Origin: Methylotenera_A sp031379885 | GTDB lineage: Bacteria; Pseudomonadota; Gammaproteobacteria; Burkholderiales; Methylophilaceae | Reading direction: 5' to 3' | NCBI GenBank assembly: GCA_031379885.1 | Contig: JANNFN010000012.1 | Coordinates: 1-34,095, forward strand | Length of the DNA: 34,095 nt | Part shown: in pieces, positions 15,618-23,764 of the stretch | Layout of the letters: every line of letters starts with the position of its first letter | Numbering within the stretch: the first letter of the stretch is position 1 | Translations under genes and position numbers: made by a program | The notes under the pieces: model-generated | Seen by the model: only the letters and a program-made list of their open reading frames with translations | Databases searched by the model: none | What the model was told of the DNA's origin: nothing

Positions 15618-17297
15618 TTATGCTGGCAAAGCTACACGCACCCATTCGCGCTGCTTCATCAACGGCGTGCCAACCATGACAATTTTATCGTCACCATCCA
15701 TATTAATTAAATAGCGACCACCTCGCTTATATTCATTTCTAGGCAGAATCATAGTCGGTTTTCTAAATTTTCCTACACCTTCTCCCTCTAGCATTAAGCC
15801 TGAAAAAGAATACAGCTGGCTGTAATTGGTCTCTTGATCATCGACTAAATAACCATCCAAATCGCTAGGATTTTTTGCTTGATCCAAACGCGCCATTTTA
15901 ATAGATGTGCTATGCTTACCTACCACTTCCAGCCCTGCGCGATAATTACCATTAGCTTGTTTACGCACACTTTTAATTTCGGCGATAATAAACAAATCTT
16001 TATCTTCTTCCGAGGTGTAACCTATCAACTTACCAGTTTCTATCCAGCTATTAAAAGTTTTACCTAAATCAACCCCAAAACCACTAGCACTTTCATCAAC
16101 CAGCCACCAGTTTTCACTACCAAGTTTTTTTTGCTTAGGTTGATAAACTTGCGGCTCCTTTTGCTTAATTTGATGTGAAGCTACCCGCATCTCAAAGTCA
16201 TATAGGCCGTCCTCCTCATGCAGGGGTTTAACCACCAGCTGAGGCTGCGATGCACTTAATCGTTTACAAATATCTTCTAAACCATAACTTACATTAATAA
16301 GCTTGCTTCTGTTATTCCTAGCTTCTTTTCTACGTTGGCGTTCATAACCCTCTGCACACCAATCTACGCGCAATTTTTTAAACAATTTAACAAGCACATC
16401 GGCTGAAGCCATTTTCTCAAGACCGAACTCCATCAGTGGTTTATGGGTATCCACAGCGCATAAGTACGCTTCAATCTTATCTATCAAGCGCGTCGTTTTC
16501 CAAAACCGATAATCTGCAAATTTTTCGACTGCTCGTATTCTTTCTGGACCTTTGTCAGATTCAATATTAATGAAAAAATGCAGTTTATCTTGCTTATGTT
16601 TAGTCAATATCAATGGGTTGGTTGCCCAAACCTTAAGAACCTGCTCGGTCATTTGAATTTGTAAGCGGCTATAGTTACTTTTATGCAAGGTATCCATCAT
16701 AAAGCCGCGTTTTAACAAAGTAGCAACGCTAATTTCTTTCTTTTGAAAGTCATATAAAAATAAATTGGTATTTAAAATTGCCAAATTTTCGGCACATTTG
16801 ATGACTTTACATACATTAACCCATGTGCCTATTGGCGCTGGTTGGTCATCAAAATAGCGCCATTTAGCCATTGCAAAAGTTGCATTTAAATGACGACATA
16901 AAATTAGATTAACTTTTACATCTTCAAAAATTATTTTATTTTGCGCTTGGTAAAAATCTAAAAATTGGGTATATGCCACATAAAGTTGTCTTTGATACGA
17001 ATACACGATATTGTAAATATCTGTTTCAATATTTTCATTTAATCTCAATACACTCAGGTACTTATGCGTTATATTCTTAGCTGTGTGATAGGTTTTTTTA
17101 TCAATCTCTAACACCAATTCAATATTGCGTTTTAAAGTTTCATTTGAATCAAATTGAATTTTTACTAACTGAGATGTGATTTCTTTTAGGGCATCTAACT
17201 CACTTATTTCAGTTAACGTGTTCATCCACCCAAGATTTTTTTGCGCATCTTGAGGATATAAAGCTGACTGAATTTTATGTTTAACTGTAGCTAACAT
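15618..17297 (-). CDS. uncharacterised 559-residue protein, possible PilZ-like C-terminus
   Basis: I do not recognise this as a named family. Residues 1-320 appear largely helical and carry no signal peptide or transmembrane segment. R323-K-E-A-R327 (RxxxR) and D401-E-S-A-S-G406 (DxSxxG, within WWLVDESASGFGV) together resemble the c-di-GMP-binding pattern of PilZ domains, and the region after 395 looks beta-rich. However, the spacing of 74 residues is longer than usual, so this is only a suggestion. The protein is probably cytoplasmic. It lies upstream of lolC in the same direction, separated by 60 bases, and a 9-bp palindrome stands 18 bases before its ATG. Confidence 0.9.
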   Translation of the reverse strand: MLATVKHKIQSALYPQDAQKNLGWMNTLTEISELDALKEITSQLVKIQFDSNETLKRNIELVLEIDKKTYHTAKNITHKYLSVLRLNENIETDIYNIVYSYQRQLYVAYTQFLDFYQAQNKIIFEDVKVNLILCRHLNATFAMAKWRYFDDQPAPIGTWVNVCKVIKCAENLAILNTNLFLYDFQKKEISVATLLKRGFMMDTLHKSNYSRLQIQMTEQVLKVWATNPLILTKHKQDKLHFFINIESDKGPERIRAVEKFADYRFWKTTRLIDKIEAYLCAVDTHKPLMEFGLEKMASADVLVKLFKKLRVDWCAEGYERQRRKEARNNRSKLINVSYGLEDICKRLSASQPQLVVKPLHEEDGLYDFEMRVASHQIKQKEPQVYQPKQKKLGSENWWLVDESASGFGVDLGKTFNSWIETGKLIGYTSEEDKDLFIIAEIKSVRKQANGNYRAGLEVVGKHSTSIKMARLDQAKNPSDLDGYLVDDQETNYSQLYSFSGLMLEGEGVGKFRKPTMILPRNEYKRGGRYLINMDGDDKIVMVGTPLMKQREWVRVALPA

Positions 17298-17314
17298 TTT
17301 TAATACCTGCTTAA

Positions 17315-17339
17315 AAAAGTGAATGACATGTTCACTTTT
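17315..17339. promoter_or_regulatory. palindrome in the divergent promoter region (candidate operator)
   Basis: AAAAGTGAA (17315-17323) and TTCACTTTT (17331-17339) are perfect 9-bp complements around a 7-nt spacer. They lie 18 bases upstream of the start of the uncharacterised 559-residue gene in the region divergent from ribE. A regulator dimer site is a reasonable reading; a leader hairpin is the alternative. Confidence 0.5.
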
Positions 17340-17505
17340 GCAACATATATGCCAACTTTTTTAGCTGCTAGATTTACTAAAGAATACCCTAGATATTTAA
17401 ATTGTTGAATGCAATACTATTTACACCTGTTAAAATACATTTCATTACCTAACAAATACAATAGCTCCTGTACACTATGACTTCGTTACGCTAGACAATC
17501 ACCTT

Positions 17506-18120
17506 ATGTTTACTGGAATCATTCAAGCTGTTGGTCAAATTGATGCTGTCACAAGGACAGGCAATGATGCAATACTATCTATTCATGCAGAAAATTTAGA
17601 ATTAAGTGATGTTATTGTTGGTGACAGCATTGCGGTGAGCGGTGTTTGTTTAACCATAACACGGCTCAGTAAAACACACTTTCAGGCACATGTTTCTAAA
17701 GAAACGCTTAGCGTCACAACCGGTTTAGATGGGAAGCAAACGGTCAATTTAGAAAAAGCCTTACGCCTGAACGACCGATTAGGTGGGCACTTGGTGAGTG
17801 GACATGTGGATGGCGTGGGACAAGTGACACGCTTAGAACAGGTAGGCGATTGTTGGCTACTAGCGATATGCGCGCCACATGCAATTTCCAAGTACATTGC
17901 AAAAAAAGGTTCAATTTGCGTCGATGGTGTCAGCTTAACCGTGAACACTATCGAGCGAGACATTTTTAGCATGAACATTATTCCGCACACCTTAGAAAAC
18001 ACCACTTTCAAACATTTGAAAATTGGTAGCCAAGTAAACTTAGAAATCGACCAAATCGCCCGCTATGTAGAGCGTATGGCAGAATGGTCACTAGAAAAAA
18101 ATGAAAACACTAACAACTAA
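17506..18120 (+). CDS. ribE: riboflavin synthase alpha subunit
   Basis: This enzyme dismutates two 6,7-dimethyl-8-ribityllumazine molecules to riboflavin plus a pyrimidine. The 204 residues consist of two tandem lumazine-binding barrels, with the hallmark MFTGIIQAVGQI at the N-terminus, HLVSGHVDGVGQV starting the second barrel near residue 93, and GVSLTVN near 143. It is followed after eight bases by the ribBX-type gene. I looked for an FMN riboswitch in the 208-base leader and saw none, so the control of this pair remains open. Confidence 0.97.
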   Translation: MFTGIIQAVGQIDAVTRTGNDAILSIHAENLELSDVIVGDSIAVSGVCLTITRLSKTHFQAHVSKETLSVTTGLDGKQTVNLEKALRLNDRLGGHLVSGHVDGVGQVTRLEQVGDCWLLAICAPHAISKYIAKKGSICVDGVSLTVNTIERDIFSMNIIPHTLENTTFKHLKIGSQVNLEIDQIARYVERMAEWSLEKNENTNN

Positions 18121-18128
18121 AAATACCT

Positions 18129-19232
18129 ATGCCCCTTAGATCGATTAGCCCAATTACCGAAATCATCGCCGACATTAAAGCTGGGAAAATGGTCATTTTG
18201 GTGGATGATGAAAACCGAGAAAATGAAGGCGATTTTGTCATCGCTGCCGAGTTCGCCACTGCTGAACATATCAACTTTATGGCCAAATTTGGTCGTGGCT
18301 TAATTTGCCTAACTCTCACCGAAGCACGTTGTGAGCAACTTGACTTACCGCCCATGGTGGAGAAAAATGATTCGCGCTTGGGTACCAATTTTACGGTGTC
18401 AATTGAAGCCGCAAGCGGCGTCACTACAGGCATTTCTGCCGCTGACCGCGCTGCTACGGTTAAGGCTGCTGTCGCAAAAAATGCGCGCGCTGAGGATATC
18501 GTCAGCCCAGGCCACGTGTTTCCTCTGGCAGCACTCAATGGAGGCGTGCTAGTGCGCGCTGGGCATACCGAAGCTGGTAGCGATTTAGCCATGCTTGCTG
18601 GCCATGAACCTGCCTCGGTCATTTGCGAGATTTTAAAAGACGACGGCGAAATGGCACGCCTACCTGATTTAGTGACGCTTGCACAGCATCACCACATCAA
18701 AATTGGCACTATTGCTGACTTGATTAGCTACCGCAGTGAGAACGAAAAATTAATCGAGCGGGCTGCGGAGCGCATGGTGACTACCTCCCAAGGTGGCATG
18801 CGTTTAGTAGCGTATCGCGATAAAATTACCAGTGAAACACATTTAGCACTAGTTAAAGGCACGCCAAGTGCAGAAGAAGAAACCTTGGTACGCGTACACG
18901 AACCTTTATCCGTGTTTGATTTACTCGATAATAGCAGCCGTAGCCACAGCTGGAGTTTAATCGATGCCCTGCAGGCCATATCTGATGCGGCTTGCGGCGT
19001 GGTTGTTTTGCTCAATCATAGCGAATCTGGCGATGATTTGATCGCGCGCATTCAACATGCCGATGAACCGATACGCTACCACCAAGAGCTACGCACATAC
19101 GGTATTGGCTCACAAATACTACTAGATTTGGGTGTGCGTAAAATGCGTTTGATGGCCACACCTCGCAAAATGCCTAGCATGGACGGTTTTGGTCTAGAAA
19201 TCACTGGATATTTCGAAGCCAAGATAAAATGA
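18129..19232 (+). CDS. ribBX: 3,4-dihydroxy-2-butanone-4-phosphate synthase with degenerate GTP cyclohydrolase II domain (RibBX type)
   Basis: The N-terminal domain (about 1-200) makes dihydroxybutanone phosphate from ribulose-5-phosphate for lumazine synthesis and is intact: DDENRENEGDF at 26-36 and GHTEAGSDLAMLAG near 155-168. The C-terminal domain (about 210-367) aligns with GTP cyclohydrolase II but lacks its zinc cysteines (LSVFDLLDNSSRSHSWS replaces the Cys motif), and the RQEGRGIGL-type segment is replaced by NHSESGDDL. This is the known proteobacterial RibBX variant, in which the second half is not thought to be a working cyclohydrolase, so a separate ribA should exist elsewhere. The following gene is algH, not ribH as in the usual cluster. 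Confidence 0.9.
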   Translation: MPLRSISPITEIIADIKAGKMVILVDDENRENEGDFVIAAEFATAEHINFMAKFGRGLICLTLTEARCEQLDLPPMVEKNDSRLGTNFTVSIEAASGVTTGISAADRAATVKAAVAKNARAEDIVSPGHVFPLAALNGGVLVRAGHTEAGSDLAMLAGHEPASVICEILKDDGEMARLPDLVTLAQHHHIKIGTIADLISYRSENEKLIERAAERMVTTSQGGMRLVAYRDKITSETHLALVKGTPSAEEETLVRVHEPLSVFDLLDNSSRSHSWSLIDALQAISDAACGVVVLLNHSESGDDLIARIQHADEPIRYHQELRTYGIGSQILLDLGVRKMRLMATPRKMPSMDGFGLEITGYFEAKIK

Positions 19233-19283
19233 ATTTGGATACAGCAAAGTCAATAAAAGGCGAGGCTGAATTAAAATAATTTG

Positions 19284-19292
19284 TGCTAAAAT
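19284..19292 (+). promoter_or_regulatory. candidate extended -10 promoter for algH-ruvX-pyrRBC'
   Basis: TGCTAAAAT fits an extended -10 (TGn plus TAAAAT, 5 of 6 to consensus). No clear -35 is seen. Transcription would start about ten bases before the algH ATG, leaving a very short leader. Confidence 0.4.
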
Positions 19293-19302
19293 AGCGACCA
19301 TT

Positions 19303-19305
19303 GGA
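19303..19305 (+). promoter_or_regulatory. ribosome-binding site deciding the algH start
   Basis: The GGA in TTGGAAAAT lies four bases before the ATG at 19310. A longer reading from the TTG at 19301 would absorb this site, and the family N-terminus (MNLxxxFLIAMP) begins at the ATG. Confidence 0.65.
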
Positions 19306-19309
19306 AAAT

Positions 19310-19903
19310 ATGAATCTCACAGGTCAGTTTCTCATCGCGATGCCCGCCATGATAGATCCCTATTTTTCTAAAACCGTTACCTACATTTGCACGCACAATC
19401 AAGATGGCGCCATGGGCGTTATTATCAACCGCAGTGCCGATATCACCGTTGCCAATCTATTTAAACAAATTCAGCTTGAAGCGGAATCCACAACGCTTTT
19501 AAAGAAAAATGTACACTTTGGTGGCCCAGTACAAACTGAACGCGGCTTTATTCTGCACAGCATTTTGCCTGCACCACATGACGAATTTAACTCTACCATC
19601 GTCATTAACAATACGGTCGCTTTAACTACTTCGAAAGATATTCTAGAGGCTGTTGCGCAAAACGATAACTCAAAAAACAATGTCCCACAAAAAATGCTCA
19701 TCGCTTTAGGCTATGCGGGTTGGACCGCAGGCCAACTGGAACAAGAGCTTGCACAAAATGCTTGGCTGAGTTTAGAAACCAATAATCTTGACGACATTCA
19801 TGCCCTGATTTTTGATAAGGCTGACCATGAAAAATTTGATTGCGCCATGCGCATGATGGGGCTTGATTTGCTTAATTTGTCTGAAGTCGCAGGGCATGCT
19901 TAA
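19310..19903 (+). CDS. algH: YqgE/AlgH family protein
   Basis: This is a 197-residue protein of the YqgE/AlgH family, with MNLTGQFLIAMPAM at the start, TYICTHNQDGAMGVIINR, GGPVQTERGFILH and the GYAGWTAGQLEQEL segment near 140-153. The molecular function is not firmly known; the AlgH name comes from a link to alginate regulation in Pseudomonas. The family is commonly encoded directly before ruvX, as here: the algH stop is immediately followed by the ruvX ATG. I prefer ATG 19310 over TTG 19301 on the family N-terminus and the ribosome-binding site. Confidence 0.95.
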   Translation: MNLTGQFLIAMPAMIDPYFSKTVTYICTHNQDGAMGVIINRSADITVANLFKQIQLEAESTTLLKKNVHFGGPVQTERGFILHSILPAPHDEFNSTIVINNTVALTTSKDILEAVAQNDNSKNNVPQKMLIALGYAGWTAGQLEQELAQNAWLSLETNNLDDIHALIFDKADHEKFDCAMRMMGLDLLNLSEVAGHA

Positions 19904-20386
19904 ATGATGCCAAACAAAAGCTTAAGCCAGAGCCATTTGCCGATTTTAGAACGCAGTTACCCAGATATTACAGGTACGGTATTAGCGTTTGATTTCGGTG
20001 AAAAACGTATCGGCGTAGCAGTGGGTGAAACCATGTTAAAAGTAGCATATCCACTCACTACAATTAATGGCGAAGAGAATAATATTAAGTTTGAAAAAAT
20101 AGCCGAACTCGTCCAAGAATGGCGTCCTAGCTTGTTGGTAGTAGGCTTACCCATGCACATGGATGGCGAATCTCACCTACTCACACAACTCTCTAAAAAA
20201 TTTGCACAGCGGCTGGAAGGCCGCTTTAATTTACCTGTTGTCATGATTGATGAGCGCTTGAGTTCGGCAGAAGCTGCGCAAAATCTCAATGCAGCCGGCA
20301 TTAAAGGCTACAAACAAAAAACTATGATAGATGCGGTGGCTGCGCAAAGCATATTACAATATTATTTCGACAATTTGAGCACATGA
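19904..20386 (+). CDS. ruvX: RuvX/YqgF Holliday-junction resolvase-like protein (pre-16S rRNA nuclease)
   Basis: This is an RNase H-fold protein of 160 residues, known in E. coli for processing the 5' end of 16S rRNA and predicted as a Holliday-junction resolvase. The motif AFDFGEKRIGVAVG (28-41) carries the catalytic D30; E117 in IDERLSS and D143 in MIDAVAAQSIL complete the acidic set. About 27 residues precede the core, longer than in E. coli, and two ATGs (19904, 19907) are possible starts. Its end overlaps pyrR by four bases (ATGA). Confidence 0.95.
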   Translation: MMPNKSLSQSHLPILERSYPDITGTVLAFDFGEKRIGVAVGETMLKVAYPLTTINGEENNIKFEKIAELVQEWRPSLLVVGLPMHMDGESHLLTQLSKKFAQRLEGRFNLPVVMIDERLSSAEAAQNLNAAGIKGYKQKTMIDAVAAQSILQYYFDNLST

Positions 20387-20886
20387 TGCAATTACCCGAC
20401 CCCGAAGCCTTGCTAGCCAAAATTACTGGAGAAATTCAGTTACGGCTTCAACCCAATACTGCATTGGTCGGCATTCATAGCGGTGGCGTATGGTTGATGA
20501 ATCGCATTTTAGAATCTATCAAACAAGATATTCCTTATGGCATGCTAGATGCAGCACTGTACCGCGATGATTACTCGCAACGAGGATTAAAAACTGAACC
20601 TAAGCCGTCGCAAATCCCTTTTGATGTAACAGATAAACACCTTATTTTAATTGATGATATTTTCTATACTGGCCGCACCACACGTGCCGCCATGAATGAG
20701 CTATTTGATTATGGTCGCCCAGCTAGTATCACTCTCGCGGTGTTGATTAACCGAGGTGGTGCTGAGTTGCCAATCTCACCTAATATCGTTGGCGCAGAAA
20801 TCTTGCTAGTGCCAACCCAAAATTTACAGCTTTCACAAGACACAAAGAGCAAGCTGCACCTGACTTTAGAGAACAATAATGAATAA
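20383..20886 (+). CDS. pyrR: PyrR-type bifunctional pyrimidine regulator / uracil phosphoribosyltransferase
   Basis: This is a 167-residue phosphoribosyltransferase-fold protein with the PRPP-binding motif LILIDDIFYTGRTTRAAM (about 87-104). It lies in the order algH-ruvX-pyrR-pyrB-pyrC', where PyrR homologues are standard. In Gram-positives PyrR binds RNA to attenuate pyr transcription. The overlaps of four bases with ruvX and eight with pyrB leave no room here for a downstream attenuator, so uracil salvage, control at the promoter or regulation elsewhere are alternatives. Confidence 0.93.
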   Translation: MMQLPDPEALLAKITGEIQLRLQPNTALVGIHSGGVWLMNRILESIKQDIPYGMLDAALYRDDYSQRGLKTEPKPSQIPFDVTDKHLILIDDIFYTGRTTRAAMNELFDYGRPASITLAVLINRGGAELPISPNIVGAEILLVPTQNLQLSQDTKSKLHLTLENNNE

Positions 20887-21832
20887 TCCACAACTCGACG
20901 CTAATGGTAAATTAAAGCACCTTTTAACCATTGAAGGCTTGCCAAAAAAAATCCTAACACAGATTTTGGATACCGCCGAAACCTTCGTCGGCGTGGCCGA
21001 GCGCGATATTAAAAAAGTGCCTCTGTTGCGCGGAAAAACAGTATGCAACATCTTTTTTGAAAACAGTACCCGCACTCGAACCACCTTTGAAATAGCTGCC
21101 AAGCGACTTTCTGCTGATGTCATCAATCTTAACGTTGGTACTTCCAGCCAATCTAAAGGCGAGACGATTTTAGACACAGTGGATAATTTAATCGCCATGC
21201 ACGCAGATATGTTTGTGGTGCGCCACGCGCAAAGTGGAGCGGTGCATTTTATTGCGCAGCACGTGCCAGATAACATCAGCGTCATCAACGCAGGCGATGG
21301 CCGCCACGCACACCCAACTCAAGGCCTATTAGATGTATTCACGGTGCGCCGCTATAAACCTGATATGCACAATCTGCGCGTTGCACTGGTAGGCGATGTG
21401 TTGCATAGCCGCGTTGCACGTAGCGAGATTCACGCACTCACAACTTTGGGTGTACCAGAAGTACGTGTAATCGCCCCTAAAACCTTGCTACCAGCCGATG
21501 TTGAAAAGTTAGGTGTACAGGTGTTTCACGACATGAAAGCTGGTTTAAAAGATGTGGATGTCGTGATGATGTTACGTCTGCAAAATGAACGTATGAACGG
21601 TGCCATGTTGCCCAGTGCGCAAGAATATTTTAAAACTTTTGGGCTCACCCAAGAAAAACTCAACTTCGCCAAACCAGACGCTATTGTCATGCACCCTGGG
21701 CCGATGAATCGCGGCGTGGAGATTGATTCTAGCGTGGCAGATGGACATCAATCCGTCATCTTGCCACAAGTAACGTATGGCATTGCAGTGCGCATGGCAG
21801 TGATGGCCATCCTTGCTGGAGGCGCAGCATGA
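20879..21832 (+). CDS. pyrB: aspartate carbamoyltransferase catalytic subunit
   Basis: This enzyme condenses carbamoyl phosphate and aspartate, the first committed step of pyrimidine synthesis. The 317 residues include the carbamoyl-phosphate motif STRTR (63-67), HPTQGLLD (105 region), the aspartate loop LRLQNERM, and HPGPMNRG near the C-terminus. It overlaps pyrR by eight bases and pyrC' by four (ATGA). No pyrI is present, as expected for a class A ATCase that assembles with a dihydroorotase-like partner. Confidence 0.97.
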   Translation: MNNPQLDANGKLKHLLTIEGLPKKILTQILDTAETFVGVAERDIKKVPLLRGKTVCNIFFENSTRTRTTFEIAAKRLSADVINLNVGTSSQSKGETILDTVDNLIAMHADMFVVRHAQSGAVHFIAQHVPDNISVINAGDGRHAHPTQGLLDVFTVRRYKPDMHNLRVALVGDVLHSRVARSEIHALTTLGVPEVRVIAPKTLLPADVEKLGVQVFHDMKAGLKDVDVVMMLRLQNERMNGAMLPSAQEYFKTFGLTQEKLNFAKPDAIVMHPGPMNRGVEIDSSVADGHQSVILPQVTYGIAVRMAVMAILAGGAA

Positions 21833-23106
21833 AAATTCACATCAAAAATGGTCATCTAACCGACCCTAAAAACAATATTGATGCCAAGCAAGACGTGTAT
21901 ATTGCCGCAGGCAAAATTGTTGGTATCGGCAACGCGCCTGCTGGTTTTGTAGCGAATCTAACCATTGATGCCGCAGGGTTAATCGTCAGCCCTGGTTTTA
22001 TAGATTTATCTGCTAGATTACGAGAGCCAGGATTTGAATATAAGGCGACGTTAAACAGTGAATTGCAAGCCGCAGCTGCAGGTGGGGTGACGAGCTTGGT
22101 ATGCCCGCCAGATACCGACCCTGTTCTAGATGAGCCGGGATTGGTAGAGATGCTGAAGCATCGCGCTAAATTGCTCAATTTGGCGCATGTATATCCATTA
22201 GGCGCATTAACACGTCAGCTAGAAGGCAAATTACTTACCGAGATGTGTGAGCTCACCGAAGCTGGCTGTGTAGGTTTTAGTCAGGCTGATTTTGCGATTA
22301 CAGATACACAAGTAATGTGGCGCGCATTTGAATATGCTGCGACTTTTGGATATACGATATTTTTACGTGCTGAAGATTATTATCTCGCCAAAGATGGTGT
22401 CGCTCACGATGGTGAAATTGCTAGTCGATTAGGCCTAAAAGGCATTCCTGCTGCTGCTGAAGGCTTAGCCATTGCCAGCATTTTACGCATCGCTCAGGAA
22501 ACAAAAACTAAAGTACATTTGTGTAGAATATCTACTGCCGAAGGTGTTGAATTGGTGCGCCAGGCCAAAAAACGAGGTTTGACAGTCACTGCAGACGTCA
22601 GCACACAGCACTGTCATTTAACCGACCACGACATTGGTTACTTTAATACACTTGCCAATCTTAAGCCGCCATTACGTTCAACTCGAGATAAGAACGCACT
22701 GTGCCAAGGCTTAAAAGACGGTACTATTGATGCGATTTGTTCCGACCATACGCCAGTAGATGAAGACGCGAAACTATTACCTTTTGCTGAAGCCGAAGCA
22801 GGCGCAACTGGCTTAGAATTATTGCTGCCGTTGACACTTAAATGGGCTGCAGAAAATAAGGCTTCTCTCACAGACGCGATTGCAAAAATTACCAGCCAGC
22901 CAGCCAGTATTTTAGGCCTTGCTGGTGGCCATTTAAGTTTGGATGCTGACGCCGATATTGCGATTTTTGACCCACAACAAGAGTGGGTAGTGACTAAAAA
23001 CCAACTCAAAAGCCAAGGCAAAAATACACCTTTTGTAGACTTAACTATGGTTGGTAAAGTGCAATACACCTTGTTACACGGGCAAATTACTTTTCAAAAT
23101 TGCTAA
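21829..23106 (+). CDS. pyrC': dihydroorotase-like protein lacking metal ligands (PyrC', probable ATCase partner)
   Basis: This 425-residue amidohydrolase-fold protein aligns throughout with type I dihydroorotases. The canonical HxH zinc pair in DxHxHxREPG is replaced by S61 and R63 (DLSARLREPG), the His of the next metal-binding strand by R180 (LRAED), and the His of the following strand by R233 (LCRISTAEG). D306 in CSDHTP is kept. With most ligands gone it should be inactive. In Pseudomonas a pyrB-linked inactive homologue (pyrC') is needed to assemble aspartate carbamoyltransferase, and its position directly after pyrB, with coupled translation, fits that role. A working pyrC must lie elsewhere. 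Confidence 0.9.
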   Translation: MKIHIKNGHLTDPKNNIDAKQDVYIAAGKIVGIGNAPAGFVANLTIDAAGLIVSPGFIDLSARLREPGFEYKATLNSELQAAAAGGVTSLVCPPDTDPVLDEPGLVEMLKHRAKLLNLAHVYPLGALTRQLEGKLLTEMCELTEAGCVGFSQADFAITDTQVMWRAFEYAATFGYTIFLRAEDYYLAKDGVAHDGEIASRLGLKGIPAAAEGLAIASILRIAQETKTKVHLCRISTAEGVELVRQAKKRGLTVTADVSTQHCHLTDHDIGYFNTLANLKPPLRSTRDKNALCQGLKDGTIDAICSDHTPVDEDAKLLPFAEAEAGATGLELLLPLTLKWAAENKASLTDAIAKITSQPASILGLAGGHLSLDADADIAIFDPQQEWVVTKNQLKSQGKNTPFVDLTMVGKVQYTLLHGQITFQNC

Positions 23107-23133
23107 AGCCTCAAACTTAGCCGCCTTAAATAC

Positions 23134-23162
23134 TTGACGTTGCCTCAAAAGGCGCGGATAGT
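23134..23162 (+). promoter_or_regulatory. candidate sigma-70 promoter for the HhH/OmpA pair
   Basis: TTGACG (23134-23139) and GATAGT (23157-23162) are separated by 17 bases in the 113-base gap after pyrC'. The -35 matches 5 of 6 positions and the -10 matches 4 of 6. It would start a transcript about 50 bases before the ATG at 23220. Confidence 0.5.
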
Positions 23163-23219
23163 TACTTTTTCGCTTTACTGTTAGATTTTTGATTAGCCAT
23201 TATTTATTGGGGAGTAAAA

Positions 23220-23750
23220 ATGAGTTCTCTTTTAAGTTCATTTGGATGTTGTTTTTGGTGGTTTTTAGCAGGTACATTGCTTGGCTGGCTGCTTAATCGC
23301 TGGATGTGTAAATGCTGTTGCAAAGCTACACCAGCTGCTGCTCCTGCCAAAGTAGCTGAATTGCCTGCTGCACCAGCTGCAAAAGCAACCCCTGTTGCTG
23401 CTACACCAAAAGCCGTAGCCCCTAAAGCCACAAACCCAGCAGCAACTGTGATTGACTTAGCCGCTGCCAAAAAAGCTGGATTCACCATTAAAAATGCCAA
23501 CGATCTCACTATCGTAGAAGGTATCGGCCCTAAAATTAATGAGTTATTTAACAACAATGGCATTAAAACTTTTGCTCAGCTAGCTGCGGCTACTGTGCCG
23601 CAAATGCGCAAAATTTTAGATAGTGGTGGCTCACGCTTCCGCATCGCCAACCCAAGCACATGGGCGCAACAAGGTGCATTAGCGGCAGAAAACAAATGGA
23701 CGGAGCTTAAAAAATTGCAAGATAAGCTTTCTGCTGGCGTTAAAAAATAA
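23220..23750 (+). CDS. membrane-anchored protein with helix-hairpin-helix domain and cysteine cluster
   Basis: This is a 176-residue protein. An N-terminal membrane helix (about 9-26) is followed by NRWMCKCCCK, a basic cysteine cluster that by the positive-inside rule suggests a cytoplasmic C-terminus. Next comes an Ala/Pro/Lys linker (about 36-75) and a C-terminal helix-hairpin-helix region (about 100-172) with DLTIVEGIGPKI and RFRIANPSTWAQQ, typical of the H3TH-like domain often called a flap-endonuclease-like 5' nuclease domain. Such domains are not proven nucleases; a DNA- or protein-binding role is plausible. GGGGAG precedes the ATG. The OmpA-like gene follows closely, so they probably form one unit. 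Confidence 0.9.
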   Translation: MSSLLSSFGCCFWWFLAGTLLGWLLNRWMCKCCCKATPAAAPAKVAELPAAPAAKATPVAATPKAVAPKATNPAATVIDLAAAKKAGFTIKNANDLTIVEGIGPKINELFNNNGIKTFAQLAAATVPQMRKILDSGGSRFRIANPSTWAQQGALAAENKWTELKKLQDKLSAGVKK

Positions 23751-23752
23751 TT

Positions 23753-23759
23753 AAGGTGA
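23753..23759 (+). promoter_or_regulatory. ribosome-binding site deciding the OmpA-like start
   Basis: AAGGTGA ends five bases before the ATG at 23765. A reading from the GTG at 23756 would lie inside this site, so the ATG is preferred. Confidence 0.65.
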
Positions 23760-23764
23760 CTAAT

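Noticed and set aside
17298..17505. Possible FMN riboswitch before ribE
   Set aside because: The conserved RFN segments were looked for and not seen; only the palindrome at 17315-17339 stands out.
18110..18622. 170-residue reverse reading frame over ribBX
   Set aside because: It lies antisense to the well-conserved RibB domain and has low-complexity Ser/Ala-rich composition; it is a shadow of the real gene.
19201..19290. GAAGCC...GGCGAGGCT before algH as another copy of the palindromic element
   Set aside because: It shares only short words (GGCGAGG) and lacks the GACAGTA core and paired arms.
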